Shown piece by piece: positions 26,053-34,408 of a stretch of 64,000 nucleotides of DNA (positions within the stretch are counted from its first letter, which is position 1; each line of letters opens with the position of its first letter). Source of the stretch: Paenibacillus_G sp049942825. GTDB lineage: Bacteria > Bacillota > Bacilli > Paenibacillales > NBRC-103111. A program made the position numbers and the translations under genes. The notes beneath the pieces are model-generated. The model ran no database searches. It had not been told where the DNA came from and saw nothing but the letters and a program-made list of their open reading frames with translations. The stretch spans positions 3,782,001 to 3,846,000 of the forward strand of contig NZ_CP187970.1 in the NCBI RefSeq assembly GCF_049942825.1, in the 5' to 3' direction.

Positions 26053-27115
26053 CACGATCGTCGGCGTCGGGGTGCTCCCGCTGCCCCTGTTCGCCGTCCG
26101 GGCTGCAGATACGGGGGCGCCGCTCGTTACGCTGCTTGGCATTCTGCTCGCTTTTACCGGCCTGTGGACGGTGACGAAGCTCGGCATGCGGTTCCCGAAC
26201 CAGTCGATCATCGGCTACAGCGAACGGGTGCTCGGCAGGTGGCCGGCCTGGATCGGCAGCAGCCTTATCATCGGCTTCTTCGGCGTGCTGACTTCACTGG
26301 CGGCCAGGGAATTCGGCGAGGTGGTCATCACGTCGGTTCTGCGGAAGACGCCGCTCGAGGTTACGGTCATCGTCATGCTGCTGCTCGCGACCTTGTCGGC
26401 CCGCAACAACCTGACGACGTTCGTGTATATTCACCAGTTTTACCTGCCGCTGATCCTGTTCCCGGGCATCCTTATCGTGGCACTCTCCCTGAAGAATGCC
26501 GAAGAGACGAATCTGCTCCCCTTGGCCGGCAATGAACCGACCGGAATGCTCGCCGGCATCGTTACCGTCGCTGCGCTCCTGCAGGGATCGTTCGTGCATA
26601 CGATCATCATCCCGGCGATGCGCCGGCCGGAGAAGGCGATGAAGGCGAGCCTTTGGGGCCTGGGGATTGCCGGCGGGCTGTACCTCAGCATCGTGACCGC
26701 CGCCGTTGCCGTCTTTGGCCCTGAAGAAACGAAACTTCTGCTGTGGCCGACCTTGGAGCTGGCGAAGACGACCACGCTTCCAGGCAATATTCTGGAGCGG
26801 CTCGATGCGGCTTTTCTGGCGGTATGGGTGACGGCCGTGTTTACGACGCTCTTCTCGAGCTATTATCTTACGATCCGGGCCGTCGCACGGCTGCTGCGGC
26901 TGCGGGACCATAAGCTGTTTTCGTTCTTCATAATGCCCTTCCTGTTCGTGCTCGCAATGCTGCCGGATAACATCATCCATATGTACCGGATTGTCGAGGG
27001 AGTCGGGCGGATCGGCCTTGTCGTGACCATCCTGTATCCGATGCTGCTGCTGGTGGTGGCGAAGATTCGGGGCCAAAGGGGGGAGAAGCATGAGAGCGGG
27101 CCGTCAGAAAGCTAG
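26000..27115 (+). CDS. spore germination protein, GerB family (B subunit, APC-type)
   Basis: A 371-residue protein with about ten membrane helices, of the amino-acid-permease superfamily and the germinant-binding subunit of GerA-type receptors. It begins MEYPRQITVIQATSVLIST with the unwound-helix motif TIVGVGVLPLPL. The start at 26000, with GGGGGGAG just upstream, lies inside the previous gene. A longer open frame from 25901 is not used in relatives. It overlaps the C-subunit gene by 26 bases. Confidence 0.9.
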   Translation: MEYPRQITVIQATSVLISTIVGVGVLPLPLFAVRAADTGAPLVTLLGILLAFTGLWTVTKLGMRFPNQSIIGYSERVLGRWPAWIGSSLIIGFFGVLTSLAAREFGEVVITSVLRKTPLEVTVIVMLLLATLSARNNLTTFVYIHQFYLPLILFPGILIVALSLKNAEETNLLPLAGNEPTGMLAGIVTVAALLQGSFVHTIIIPAMRRPEKAMKASLWGLGIAGGLYLSIVTAAVAVFGPEETKLLLWPTLELAKTTTLPGNILERLDAAFLAVWVTAVFTTLFSSYYLTIRAVARLLRLRDHKLFSFFIMPFLFVLAMLPDNIIHMYRIVEGVGRIGLVVTILYPMLLLVVAKIRGQRGEKHESGPSES

Positions 27116-28319
27116 AGGAAGTCTGGTGCTCGTCTTTCTCCTCGTCTTCCCGCTGCTTACCGGCTGCTGGGACCGCCAGGAGATCGAAGAGCGGGCGGTC
27201 GTACTCGGTATCGGAGTGGATGTCGCGGACCCCTCGGAGGAGAGCAAGGAAACGGAATCGTCGCACGAGCGGGGCGCGATCAAGGCCGAGGAAACGGGAC
27301 TGCTGCGGCTCACGGTGCAGATTGCCGTTCCGGGGCGGATTCCGCTGGGACCGGGTGAAGGCGGAGGCGGCGGGGGCGGCCAGCGGACGGTCTGGGTGGT
27401 CGATGCGGTGGGCCACACCATCGGAGACGCGATCAATTCGCTGCAGCAGCGGGTGTCGCCGCCCCTTTTCTTCGGCCACTTACGGATTATAGTGATCTCC
27501 GAAGCGCTTGCCCGCAAGGGCATCCAGAACTTGAACGATTATTTTCGGCGCAATCCGGAGGTCCGGCGCATGAACTGGATGTTCGTCTCCCAGGGGCCAG
27601 CCGCCGGGGTTATGCGCGCCTCTCCGCAGCTTGAGCGTGTGCCCACCTTGTACCTGATGACCACGATGGACCAGTCGGTGAAGATGGGGCGATTTCCGAA
27701 CGATTTTCTCGGTATCTTCTGGAGTGCCGTCTCGTCCAAGGGGAAGGAGGGCTACCTGCCTTACGTGGAGCTGATGAAAGAGCAGAATGTGCAGATCAGC
27801 GGCCTCGCTTATTTCCGCGGGGACCGGATGGTCGGCAGCACGAACCCGATTCAGGTTCCGGTCTATATGGGCATTATGGGGATCAGCATCGCGGGGGGAC
27901 AAACATTCGTTCGTATACCAGGTACCGAGGAGATCTTCATGTTTCAGGGGCGCAGCCGCAAGTCCGTCTTCAAGGTGCGGATCGACAACGGGCGGCCGGT
28001 GATTCGCGTCACGGTAGCGCTAGAAGGCAATCTTGTCAGCAAGTATAACGACACCGTCCAGTTGAGCACGGAGGTGGTTCGCCGGATTGAAGAGCAGATG
28101 TCTCAGCAGAGCAAAGAGGCTTATCAGAACCTGATCTCCATGACGCAGGAAAAGCGCTCGGACATCTTCGGGTTCGGCGAGCAGGTGCGCGCCAGGGAGC
28201 CTGGCTTCTGGAACAGCAGCGTCAAAACAAAGGAAGGCTGGCAGAAGCTGTACCAGGAGCTTGCCGTAGAAATCAACGTTCGCGTGCATATCCGCCGTGT
28301 CGGGATGAAGGCTATCTAA
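27090..28319 (+). CDS. spore germination lipoprotein, Ger(x)C family
   Basis: A 409-residue lipoprotein, third subunit of the receptor. The signal peptide ends in LLTGCWDRQEIEERAVVLGI, the standard Ger(x)C lipobox and first strand. An unusually Gly-rich loop (GPGEGGGGGGGQ) interrupts domain 1. Later landmarks are HLRIIVISEALARKGI, a domain with MDQSVKMGRFPNDF, and the C-terminal AVEINVRVHIRRVGM. Start codon overlap with the B-subunit gene implies coupled translation. Confidence 0.92.
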   Translation: MRAGRQKARGSLVLVFLLVFPLLTGCWDRQEIEERAVVLGIGVDVADPSEESKETESSHERGAIKAEETGLLRLTVQIAVPGRIPLGPGEGGGGGGGQRTVWVVDAVGHTIGDAINSLQQRVSPPLFFGHLRIIVISEALARKGIQNLNDYFRRNPEVRRMNWMFVSQGPAAGVMRASPQLERVPTLYLMTTMDQSVKMGRFPNDFLGIFWSAVSSKGKEGYLPYVELMKEQNVQISGLAYFRGDRMVGSTNPIQVPVYMGIMGISIAGGQTFVRIPGTEEIFMFQGRSRKSVFKVRIDNGRPVIRVTVALEGNLVSKYNDTVQLSTEVVRRIEEQMSQQSKEAYQNLISMTQEKRSDIFGFGEQVRAREPGFWNSSVKTKEGWQKLYQELAVEINVRVHIRRVGMKAI

Positions 28320-28353
28320 CCATGGATGGGATTGGGAGAGGAGGGGGAACGCT

Positions 28354-28563
28354 ATGGGCTCGGGCCTTGCAATCGGGTATGCGAATTTCACTACCTTCCT
28401 GCTGCTGCTGAGCGGCGTTCTCCTGCTCACTGTGGATGTCAGGGCCTACCGGCAGGGCGGGATGGATAAGGAGCGGAAGGTTGCCAAGTGGCTTGGCTGG
28501 GCGAATCTGCTGCTCGGTCTATGTGTATGGGCAGGGAATTGGCTGTACCAGCAGTGGCTGTAG
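28354..28563 (+). CDS. small membrane protein, CLC_0170-like
   Basis: A 69-residue protein with two membrane helices (FTTFLLLLSGVLLLTVDV and WANLLLGLCVWAGNWLY) joined by a charged loop. It follows the germination operon after 34 bases with a GAGGAGGGGG site, and is probably co-transcribed. Similar small two-helix proteins accompany Ger operons in spore formers. Its role is unknown; an accessory role for the receptor is an inference. Confidence 0.7.
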   Translation: MGSGLAIGYANFTTFLLLLSGVLLLTVDVRAYRQGGMDKERKVAKWLGWANLLLGLCVWAGNWLYQQWL

Positions 28564-28733
28564 CAGAGAGGGGAGTTTGAGTGCGGCGGGGCGGGTCTAA
28601 GGTCACAGAACGTTCACGGCCGTACCGGGGGCGGGGCTTCCGGCGGCCCCTCCGCCTTGACTTCGCCGAGCGCGATTGCTTATGATCAAAGCACAATGCA
28701 TTCATTCCATCTCCCAAAGGAGCCGCTGCGTTC

Positions 28734-29264
28734 ATGAAGCCATCTTCTTCGTTCAACTATGTGCCCTGGGTTGTGGGGCTGTCGATCGGGATTAACGCCC
28801 TGGTCATCCTTCTCCTCTTCCTGCCGAACATCGACCCGGCCGAGGGATTTAATCTGCTGATCCTGCCGCTGTTCAATGCCGTGATGAATTCCTTCACGTT
28901 CGTCTTCCTGCTTGCAGCCCTGTTCCTCATCCTCCGGAAGAACGTCGTCTGGCACCGCCGATTTATCTATGCGGCGTTCACGACGACCGCCTTGTTCCTG
29001 ATCTCGTACCTCGCATATCACGGGATGGCGCCTTCCACTCCATACGGCGGCCAGGGGGCGATCCGCCCCGTGTACTACTTTATTCTTCTCACGCACATCG
29101 TCCTTGCGGCGGCCATCGTGCCCCTGGCGCTGCTGACGTTTGCCCGCGGCATTACGAACCAGGTGGACAAGCACCGGCGGATTGCCCGCTGGACAATGCC
29201 GCTCTGGCTGTATGTCAGTCTCACGGGCGTTATCGTCTACCTCATGATCCGCCCTTATTATTAA
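28734..29264 (+). CDS. DUF420 family membrane protein (CtaM/YozB-like)
   Basis: A 176-residue protein with five membrane helices. It has the family's conserved histidines in WHRRFIYAAF, SYLAYHG, LTHIVLAA and DKHRRIARWTMPLWLYVSLT. Members assist assembly of haem-copper oxidases in Firmicutes. The ATG at 28734 has AAAGGAG upstream. No oxidase genes are nearby. A weak long-loop hairpin with a T run follows at 29306-29371. Confidence 0.85.
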   Translation: MKPSSSFNYVPWVVGLSIGINALVILLLFLPNIDPAEGFNLLILPLFNAVMNSFTFVFLLAALFLILRKNVVWHRRFIYAAFTTTALFLISYLAYHGMAPSTPYGGQGAIRPVYYFILLTHIVLAAAIVPLALLTFARGITNQVDKHRRIARWTMPLWLYVSLTGVIVYLMIRPYY

Positions 29265-29305
29265 ACCGTACGCCTGGAGACTATCAGGCATGGCGGCATG
29301 CCATT

Positions 29306-29371
29306 GCACCCTGTTCTTCATCGAGAGATCACACAGCTGTGGTCATTCGGGGGGGAGAGGGTGCTTTTTTT
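29306..29371 (+). terminator. possible terminator after the DUF420 gene
   Basis: GCACCCT pairs with AGGGTGC, followed by seven T residues. The enclosed 50 bases hold a small CACAGCTGTG stem. Confidence 0.5.
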
Positions 29372-29438
29372 GTGGCTGATGAGCCGCCGTACAAGCGGAC
29401 GGAGAACGGGATGCAGACCATTAAAGGAGGCAGGGAGC

Positions 29439-30128
29439 ATGAAAATGGAAGAGAATAACGGCGCGCTGTACGGAGGAGCGTGGTGGGACGACTACTGCGA
29501 ATTCTTCTCGGACGAAGCGCTCTGGGAGCGGGGCAGCCGGAAGCAGCTGCTGGCCTACGTGCTTGGCTTTGCCGGAGACCCGGCGGGACGCAGGCTGCTC
29601 GATGTGGGCTGCGGGCCGGGCATAGGGACCCGGCGCTTCGCCGCAATGGGCTTTCGGGCCAGCGGCGTCGATTGGTCGCCGGCTATGACGGCGGCAGCCC
29701 GAGGAAATGGGCTGGACATCCTGCTCGCGGACGGCTGCAATCTCCCTTATGCGAGCGGGAGCTTTGATTACACCGTCGCCTGTACGGTCGTGGAATGGGT
29801 CCGCAGCCCGATGGCCCTGCTCGCGGAGATGAAGCGGGTGACCCGCCCCGGCGGCGGTGTCATCACGGCCATCCTCGGGCCGCGGACGCTGCCACACGAC
29901 GACGCCTTCCGCAGGCTGTACGGGGAGACGACGAATTACAATATGCTCCTCCCCGTGGAGCTCCACCGGGCACTGACCGAGACGGGGCTGACGATCCGCT
30001 CGATGACCGGCGTGCGGCATCCGGACGTTCCTGCAGAGCTGTATGCGCAGATGGATGTTATCACCAAATCGTTCTGCAGTACGCTGTGGATCGTCGGAGC
30101 GGATCGTCCCCTCGAAGAGAGCCGGTAA
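29439..30128 (+). CDS. class I SAM-dependent methyltransferase
   Basis: A 229-residue enzyme. Motif I LLDVGCGPGIGTRRFA binds S-adenosylmethionine. VDWSPAMTAAAR and LLADGCNLPYASGSFDYTVA are motifs II and III, and RVTRPGGGVITAILG is the post-motif. It is of the Methyltransf_11 type, so the substrate is a small molecule or a lipid and cannot be named. The start at 29439 is preferred because AAAGGAGG precedes it; the open frame extends further up without support. Confidence 0.82.
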   Translation: MKMEENNGALYGGAWWDDYCEFFSDEALWERGSRKQLLAYVLGFAGDPAGRRLLDVGCGPGIGTRRFAAMGFRASGVDWSPAMTAAARGNGLDILLADGCNLPYASGSFDYTVACTVVEWVRSPMALLAEMKRVTRPGGGVITAILGPRTLPHDDAFRRLYGETTNYNMLLPVELHRALTETGLTIRSMTGVRHPDVPAELYAQMDVITKSFCSTLWIVGADRPLEESR

Positions 30129-30354
30129 GGCCGGTCTGTGCGACCTTGTGCCCCGGGAGCAATTAGAGTTCAACTCATCGGTCATGAAGTGCCGGCTTGC
30201 TGCATGGAGCAGATGGAAGGGACGGACCTTGCTGTTTAGACGTCAGCATACCCTCGTCTGAGGAAGCGGTTGGAATCCCGGGTTATCTTGGTGCGGAAGA
30301 TGCCATACTAGGGTGGAAGTGGAAAATACGACCGCATAAGGGGGTACAATAATC

Positions 30355-30537
30355 ATGACGAAGCAGCCGAAGGGCCATGTGGAATTTCATGCGCCGGTGG
30401 TAAAGCTGACAGCCGATCTGCCCGGTGACGAGGAGATGCGCGAGCATCTGGAGGAAACCATTGCGAATGACGGGTATCCCGGCTCGTGTGCCGTTATCGG
30501 GACGCAGGGGTTGGAGGCGTCGGAGCGGGAAGAATAG
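30355..30537 (+). CDS. small acidic protein of unknown function
   Basis: Sixty residues, no membrane segment. Sequence features are FHAPVVKLTADLPGDEEMRE, then HLEETIANDGYPGSCAVIG. A ribosome site AAGGGGGT stands 8 bases before the ATG, and codon use matches the neighbours, so it is probably real. I do not recognise the family. Confidence 0.5.
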   Translation: MTKQPKGHVEFHAPVVKLTADLPGDEEMREHLEETIANDGYPGSCAVIGTQGLEASEREE

Positions 30538-30635
30538 GCAGTGTACTGTACGCTTCAGGTGCTGGATCTGTATCGGGTCCGCCTAACTGTACGATAGGCT
30601 ACTGACCGCTGACACATCTCATGAAAAAGGCACTG

Positions 30636-30683
30636 AGCAGCACCGGAGCATCAACCGGCGGCTGTCCGGTGTCTTTTTTTTGT
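30636..30683 (+). terminator. intrinsic terminator upstream of the ECF sigma gene
   Basis: A GC-rich hairpin built on CACCGG / CCGGTG ends in eight T residues. It isolates the sigma-factor unit from upstream transcription. Confidence 0.7.
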
Positions 30684-30689
30684 CATTTA

Positions 30690-30720
30690 TGAAAACCGTC
30701 TGCTCCATCTGCCCGTCTAA
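30690..30720 (+). promoter_or_regulatory. ECF-type promoter, probably autoregulatory
   Basis: TGAAAAC, 17 bases, then CGTCTAA. This is the usual layout of promoters read by Bacillus-type ECF sigma factors. It ends 22 bases before the sigma gene ATG, so the factor most likely drives itself. Confidence 0.65.
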
Positions 30721-30742
30721 TCTGTGAGAAGGAGGGGAAGGC

Positions 30743-31261
30743 ATGACCGCTCACGAAACGGTTCGCGCCGCACAGAGGGGCGACGAGGAAGCGTTCTTCT
30801 TGCTGGTAAGCGGTCAAAGGGAGCGGCTGTACCGCATTGCCTTTGCCTATTTGAAGAATGAGTCGGAGGCGCTGGAAGCGATTCAGGAGGTGACCTGCCG
30901 TGCGTTTCTCAAGCTGTCGAAGCTCAGGGAGCCCTGCTATTTTGATACGTGGCTGACGCGGATTCTGATCCATTACTGCATCGATGAGCAGAGGCGTCGG
31001 CGGCGGGTTCACCTGGTGGGCAGCACCCCGGAAGCGCCCGCGGCCCTCCGAGAGGCTCCGGAGGAGCGGATTCGAATAGAGCAGGCGGTTAGCGAGCTTC
31101 CACCGCACTTCCGGCATGTCATTCTGTTGAAATACTATCGGGACCTGACGCTGACGGAGATCGCCCGGCTGCTGAAGCGGCCGGAAGGAACGGTCAAGAC
31201 GTGGCTGCACAAAGTCTTGAAGGAACTGCGCCGGACCATCGGTGAAGAGGAGGAGGATTGA
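30743..31261 (+). CDS. ECF RNA polymerase sigma factor
   Basis: A 172-residue sigma-70 family member with region 2 (RLYRIAFAYLKNESEALEAI then QEVTCRAFLKL) and region 4 (LPPHFRHVILLKYYRDLTLT then EIARLLKRPEGTVKTWLHK). It belongs to the group paired with DUF4179 anti-sigma factors (SigV/SigY-like). The ribosome site GAAGGAGGGG is strong. Its gene overlaps or abuts the partner gene. The promoter at 30690-30720 suggests positive autoregulation released when the partner senses a signal. Confidence 0.92.
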   Translation: MTAHETVRAAQRGDEEAFFLLVSGQRERLYRIAFAYLKNESEALEAIQEVTCRAFLKLSKLREPCYFDTWLTRILIHYCIDEQRRRRRVHLVGSTPEAPAALREAPEERIRIEQAVSELPPHFRHVILLKYYRDLTLTEIARLLKRPEGTVKTWLHKVLKELRRTIGEEEED

Positions 31262-31266
31262 GTGAG

Positions 31267-32694
31267 ATGAAGGAGGACGGAGCACTTGAGGTGGAGCAGG
31301 CTTTAAGGAGAGCGGGTGAGCAGACGCAGGCTTGGGCCCTCCCGCCCGAGGAAACGCTGCACGAGAAGATTCGGGAGGGGATCGACCGCGCGAAAAAGGA
31401 GAAGCGTGTGCGGGCTGCAAGGCGGAAGGGCCTGGCCTGGATCGCGGCATCCGTCTGTCTGGTGGTTGTGCTTCTTGGTGTGACGGTACGGGTCTCTCCG
31501 GTACTGGCTGCCGCACTGGGCGACCTGCCGGGCCTGCGCACCTTCGTGGCGCTGGTTGGCCGAACTTCGGACCAGGGCTTACAGAGGGCTGTGGCCAACG
31601 AGTTTTTGCAGCCGGTGGGGGCTGTAGTCGAGAAGGATGGCCTATCGTTTACGGTAGATGGTGTCTTGGCGGACGCGGGGCGTGTGGTCGTATTCTATTC
31701 GACGCGAAGCGGGAGCGGACACAAGGTGGCCTTGAGCGAACCTGAAGTGTTGGATGCTTCATCGGGAGCTGCCCTTCAGGCCGGCTACAACTATGGGGAT
31801 TCCTATGGGCTGGAGGAGGATCGACAGGAAGAAGGTGTACAGCGCGGTACAATCGACATCCATATGTCGCAGGGAGTCCTTGTGCCGGAGGCGATCCGGC
31901 TGCGTATGGGGCTTACGGCTATGCCCGGCGCTTCGGCTGCTAACACGAAGTTGACGGACGGGGAACCGAGGAAGGTTGAAGTCCAGTTCGGGATTGACCG
32001 CAGCCGGTTCGCAGAGCAGAAGCAGGAGCTTGAGATCAACCGCTCCTTCGAGGTGGAAGGTCAGCGGGTTACCATTGTGAAGGCGACGGTCACACCGCTG
32101 CAGGCCGAGGTGCTGCTGAAGTATGAAGAAGCCAATACGAAGCAGATTTTCTCCCCCGTGGATATGCGTCTTACCGATGATGAAGGCGGGGAATGGCGGG
32201 AGATCGGCAGCACAAGTTCTGGCACGGACGGGGATCTGATCCGGTTTGAAAGCACGTATTTCTCCAAGCCCAAGGACTTATATCTGGAAGGAAGGATGTT
32301 CCGTGCGCTGGCGAAGGAGGACATGAGTATCGTGGTCGATACGAATACAGGCGAATTGCAGCGTGCGCCGGACGACAAGCTGGCCTTCGGCGGCATGGGC
32401 AGGGAGGAAGGCGGAATCGCCAAGCTGACCTTCAGGGTGCAAGGATTGGCTGAAGAGGATCATATGGTCGGATACAACATCCTGGGACAGCGGTTTCAGG
32501 ATGCGCAGGGGAGCGAGTATGAGCTGGTATCACCTGTTACAGCGAACGCAGGAACTGTGACGGGAATGTTTACCGGGGGCGTCCAAAGCTTATTTTATTA
32601 TTTGCCGGAGGCCTCCTATGTTCAGCCGCTGACCTTCCGCGTGAATGAATACCCTGCTTATATCGAAGGGGCTTACCGGCTGCGAATACAGTGA
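31267..32694 (+). CDS. DUF4179 membrane protein, probable anti-sigma factor
   Basis: About 475 residues. A cytoplasmic N-terminal stretch of about 55 residues, rich in charge, would bind the sigma factor. One membrane helix (GLAWIAASVCLVVVLLGVTV) follows, then the extracytoplasmic DUF4179 domain and a further beta-rich domain ending in FRVNEYPAYIEGAYRLRIQ. The ATG at 31267 has AGGAGG 10 bases upstream. A TTG at 31258 overlapping the sigma stop is an alternative start. By family knowledge it holds the sigma factor at the membrane until an envelope signal is sensed. Confidence 0.85.
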   Translation: MKEDGALEVEQALRRAGEQTQAWALPPEETLHEKIREGIDRAKKEKRVRAARRKGLAWIAASVCLVVVLLGVTVRVSPVLAAALGDLPGLRTFVALVGRTSDQGLQRAVANEFLQPVGAVVEKDGLSFTVDGVLADAGRVVVFYSTRSGSGHKVALSEPEVLDASSGAALQAGYNYGDSYGLEEDRQEEGVQRGTIDIHMSQGVLVPEAIRLRMGLTAMPGASAANTKLTDGEPRKVEVQFGIDRSRFAEQKQELEINRSFEVEGQRVTIVKATVTPLQAEVLLKYEEANTKQIFSPVDMRLTDDEGGEWREIGSTSSGTDGDLIRFESTYFSKPKDLYLEGRMFRALAKEDMSIVVDTNTGELQRAPDDKLAFGGMGREEGGIAKLTFRVQGLAEEDHMVGYNILGQRFQDAQGSEYELVSPVTANAGTVTGMFTGGVQSLFYYLPEASYVQPLTFRVNEYPAYIEGAYRLRIQ

Positions 32695-32939
32695 GATCGG
32701 CTGCGGATACAGTGAGATTTGGACGGGACGCATGGGGGGATAAACGGGGTTTAAGATCGGATGGGATAAAGAGGGAGGTCCGCATGGTTTTTGCGGGGCT
32801 CCGGTTACTTTTAAACAGTTGTAAGATTTAATTACAATAATTAACAAATACGTCGGGTTTTGTAGAATTATTTTGCAAGAAGTACCTGAACTGTTGTACT
32901 ATACCAAGTGGGATCGCCTCTAATTATAAAGAAGGCTTA

Positions 32940-33770
32940 ATGAGAAAGGAGAGAAATAAAGAAATGTTACCATGGCTTCTCATGCTTCTGCTGGCTGCTG
33001 ATCCGAGCGGGCAAGCAGCAGGGCATACAGAGACCGCAGGGACTAGTCAGACCCTGACTGCAGTACAGCAAACAGCAGCGGCATGGGGACAGCAGGAGCT
33101 CATCAAGGCGAAGCGGGAGAAGGAATCGCTGTATCAATTCACAAAGGGACTGGTCAAAGCGTCCCAGGGCCAGAAGGTGATATTCGGCACCCTGGGCAGC
33201 AGTGTCACCGTGGGCGCCGGCTCATCCGGACCGGACAAAACCTGGTCCTATTTGGTGCATGAACGGCTGTCCAAGGATTTGGGCGCCGGCAGACTCAGCT
33301 ATGAGAATACGGGATTCGGCGGTTATTCGACTAGCGGCATTCTTAAGGAAAATAAAGTAAGCGTGATCGCCAAGCAAAATTTGGATTTCGTATTTTTTGA
33401 AACGTGTCTGATCAACGATTATGGAACTAACATACCGATTGAACAAACCAAAAGCAACATCCTGGAGATCGTCAAACAGATGCAGACGCAGATGCCGAAC
33501 ACGCGAATCATATTGACATCTGCAAATCCGATCAACAAGCCGTACCCGAACAAGCTTGGACTTACATACGAAGATTATGTGAATCAGGCCGGCGAATTCA
33601 TCAAGCAAAACGGCTGGACTTATTTTGATATTTATCATCCGTTCTTGGACGAAATAAAAAAATCCAACTTGACGCTGGCCGAGCTGCTGCCGGACAATGT
33701 GCATCCGAATGACAAAGGTTATGCGATCTGGGGCAGTATATTGAATGATTATGTTTATGGTAAGCGGTAA
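32940..33770 (+). CDS. secreted SGNH/GDSL-type hydrolase
   Basis: A 276-residue esterase-like enzyme. An N-terminal signal peptide (WLLMLLLAADPSGQAAG) is followed by the catalytic fold. Block I is FGTLGSSVTVGAGSSG with the nucleophilic Ser, block II NTGFGGYSTSG, block III ETCLINDYGTN, and block V DNVHPNDKGYAIWG with the Asp-His pair. The family deacylates carbohydrates or lipids. ATG codons at 32940 and 32964 are both possible; the second has AAGGAG upstream. It is the last gene before the AT-rich island and ends at a strong terminator. Confidence 0.8.
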   Translation: MRKERNKEMLPWLLMLLLAADPSGQAAGHTETAGTSQTLTAVQQTAAAWGQQELIKAKREKESLYQFTKGLVKASQGQKVIFGTLGSSVTVGAGSSGPDKTWSYLVHERLSKDLGAGRLSYENTGFGGYSTSGILKENKVSVIAKQNLDFVFFETCLINDYGTNIPIEQTKSNILEIVKQMQTQMPNTRIILTSANPINKPYPNKLGLTYEDYVNQAGEFIKQNGWTYFDIYHPFLDEIKKSNLTLAELLPDNVHPNDKGYAIWGSILNDYVYGKR

Positions 33771-33777
33771 AAGCGAA

Positions 33778-33815
33778 AAAAAGCGCATCCGGAAGAATGG
33801 GATGCGCTTTTCGAA
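33778..33815 (+). terminator. intrinsic terminator of the SGNH hydrolase gene
   Basis: Arms AAAAGCGCATCC and GGATGCGCTTTT around a loop of about 8 bases, with A and T flanks on both sides. Confidence 0.8.
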
Positions 33816-33947
33816 ACAGTATGACTTCTTCACAAAACCCGTATTTTATACATATGTATTTAATGCGGCAAACCGCGGCTGACAGCCCATTGATTTCATC
33901 AGTGTCTGGCCTTCGCCATGTAATTTCTATTTAACACAGTAAGAAAT

Positions 33948-34175
33948 ATGCTCGCCCACGAAGGCATCTACTGGATGTTTACCTTTCCGGAGAATAAAGA
34001 CAGCAACATTGTTATAGTACCTACAGAAAAAACATCTTTTCTTTCAACCTATACAATGGGTGAGGGAAACTTAGATACCTATACCATAGATATTACAAAA
34101 GTCGAAATGAAAGATATTATTTTAAGAGGTGCTCTAAACTATCTCCGAACTGTTTTACATCAGTTGGGGAACTAA
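33948..34175 (+). CDS. short unidentified ORF at the island edge, possibly a gene remnant
   Basis: Seventy-five residues, beginning MLAHEGIYWMFTFPENKDSN and ending RTVLHQLGN. No convincing ribosome site precedes the ATG, and a terminator follows directly, so this may be the 3' end of a once longer gene cut at the island junction. Composition is AT-rich like the island and not like the SGNH gene. I do not recognise a family. Confidence 0.35.
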   Translation: MLAHEGIYWMFTFPENKDSNIVIVPTEKTSFLSTYTMGEGNLDTYTIDITKVEMKDIILRGALNYLRTVLHQLGN

Positions 34176-34181
34176 CATTTG

Positions 34182-34221
34182 AAAAGCACCTTACCGAAAC
34201 TTCGGCAAGGTGCTTTTCTAC
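34182..34221. terminator. bidirectional terminator at the end of the defence operon
   Basis: Arms AAAAGCACCTT and AAGGTGCTTTT over an inner CCGAA/TTCGG stem. It sits directly at the stop of the zinc-ribbon gene (minus strand) and after the ORF 33948-34175 (plus strand). A very similar hairpin lies at 48993-49038. Confidence 0.85.
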
Positions 34222-34377
34222 TTAATCATACTTTTTGTCTTCGTAAATCTTTTTACAATCGACACATTCGACCGTGCATTTACGCATATACTCCATTTTC
34301 TCATCGGAGCTTAGTCCTTCTGGATATTTACTCACATTCTTTACCAAGAGTACACCACCACATTCACAAAGGAACAT
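34222..34377 (-). CDS. small zinc-ribbon-like protein, last gene of the defence operon
   Basis: Fifty-one residues with two cysteine pairs: CECGG near the N-terminus and CTVECVDCKK near the C-terminus, a spacing suited to a zinc ribbon. AAAGGAG stands 8 bases before the ATG at 34377. It follows the AIPR gene by 31 bases with no terminator between, so it belongs to the same transcript. A longer open frame reaches 34431 but lacks a ribosome site. Function is unknown. Confidence 0.6.
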   Translation of the reverse strand: MFLCECGGVLLVKNVSKYPEGLSSDEKMEYMRKCTVECVDCKKIYEDKKYD

Positions 34378-34408
34378 AAAGACTCCTTTCAAGCCATTGT
34401 AATCAACA

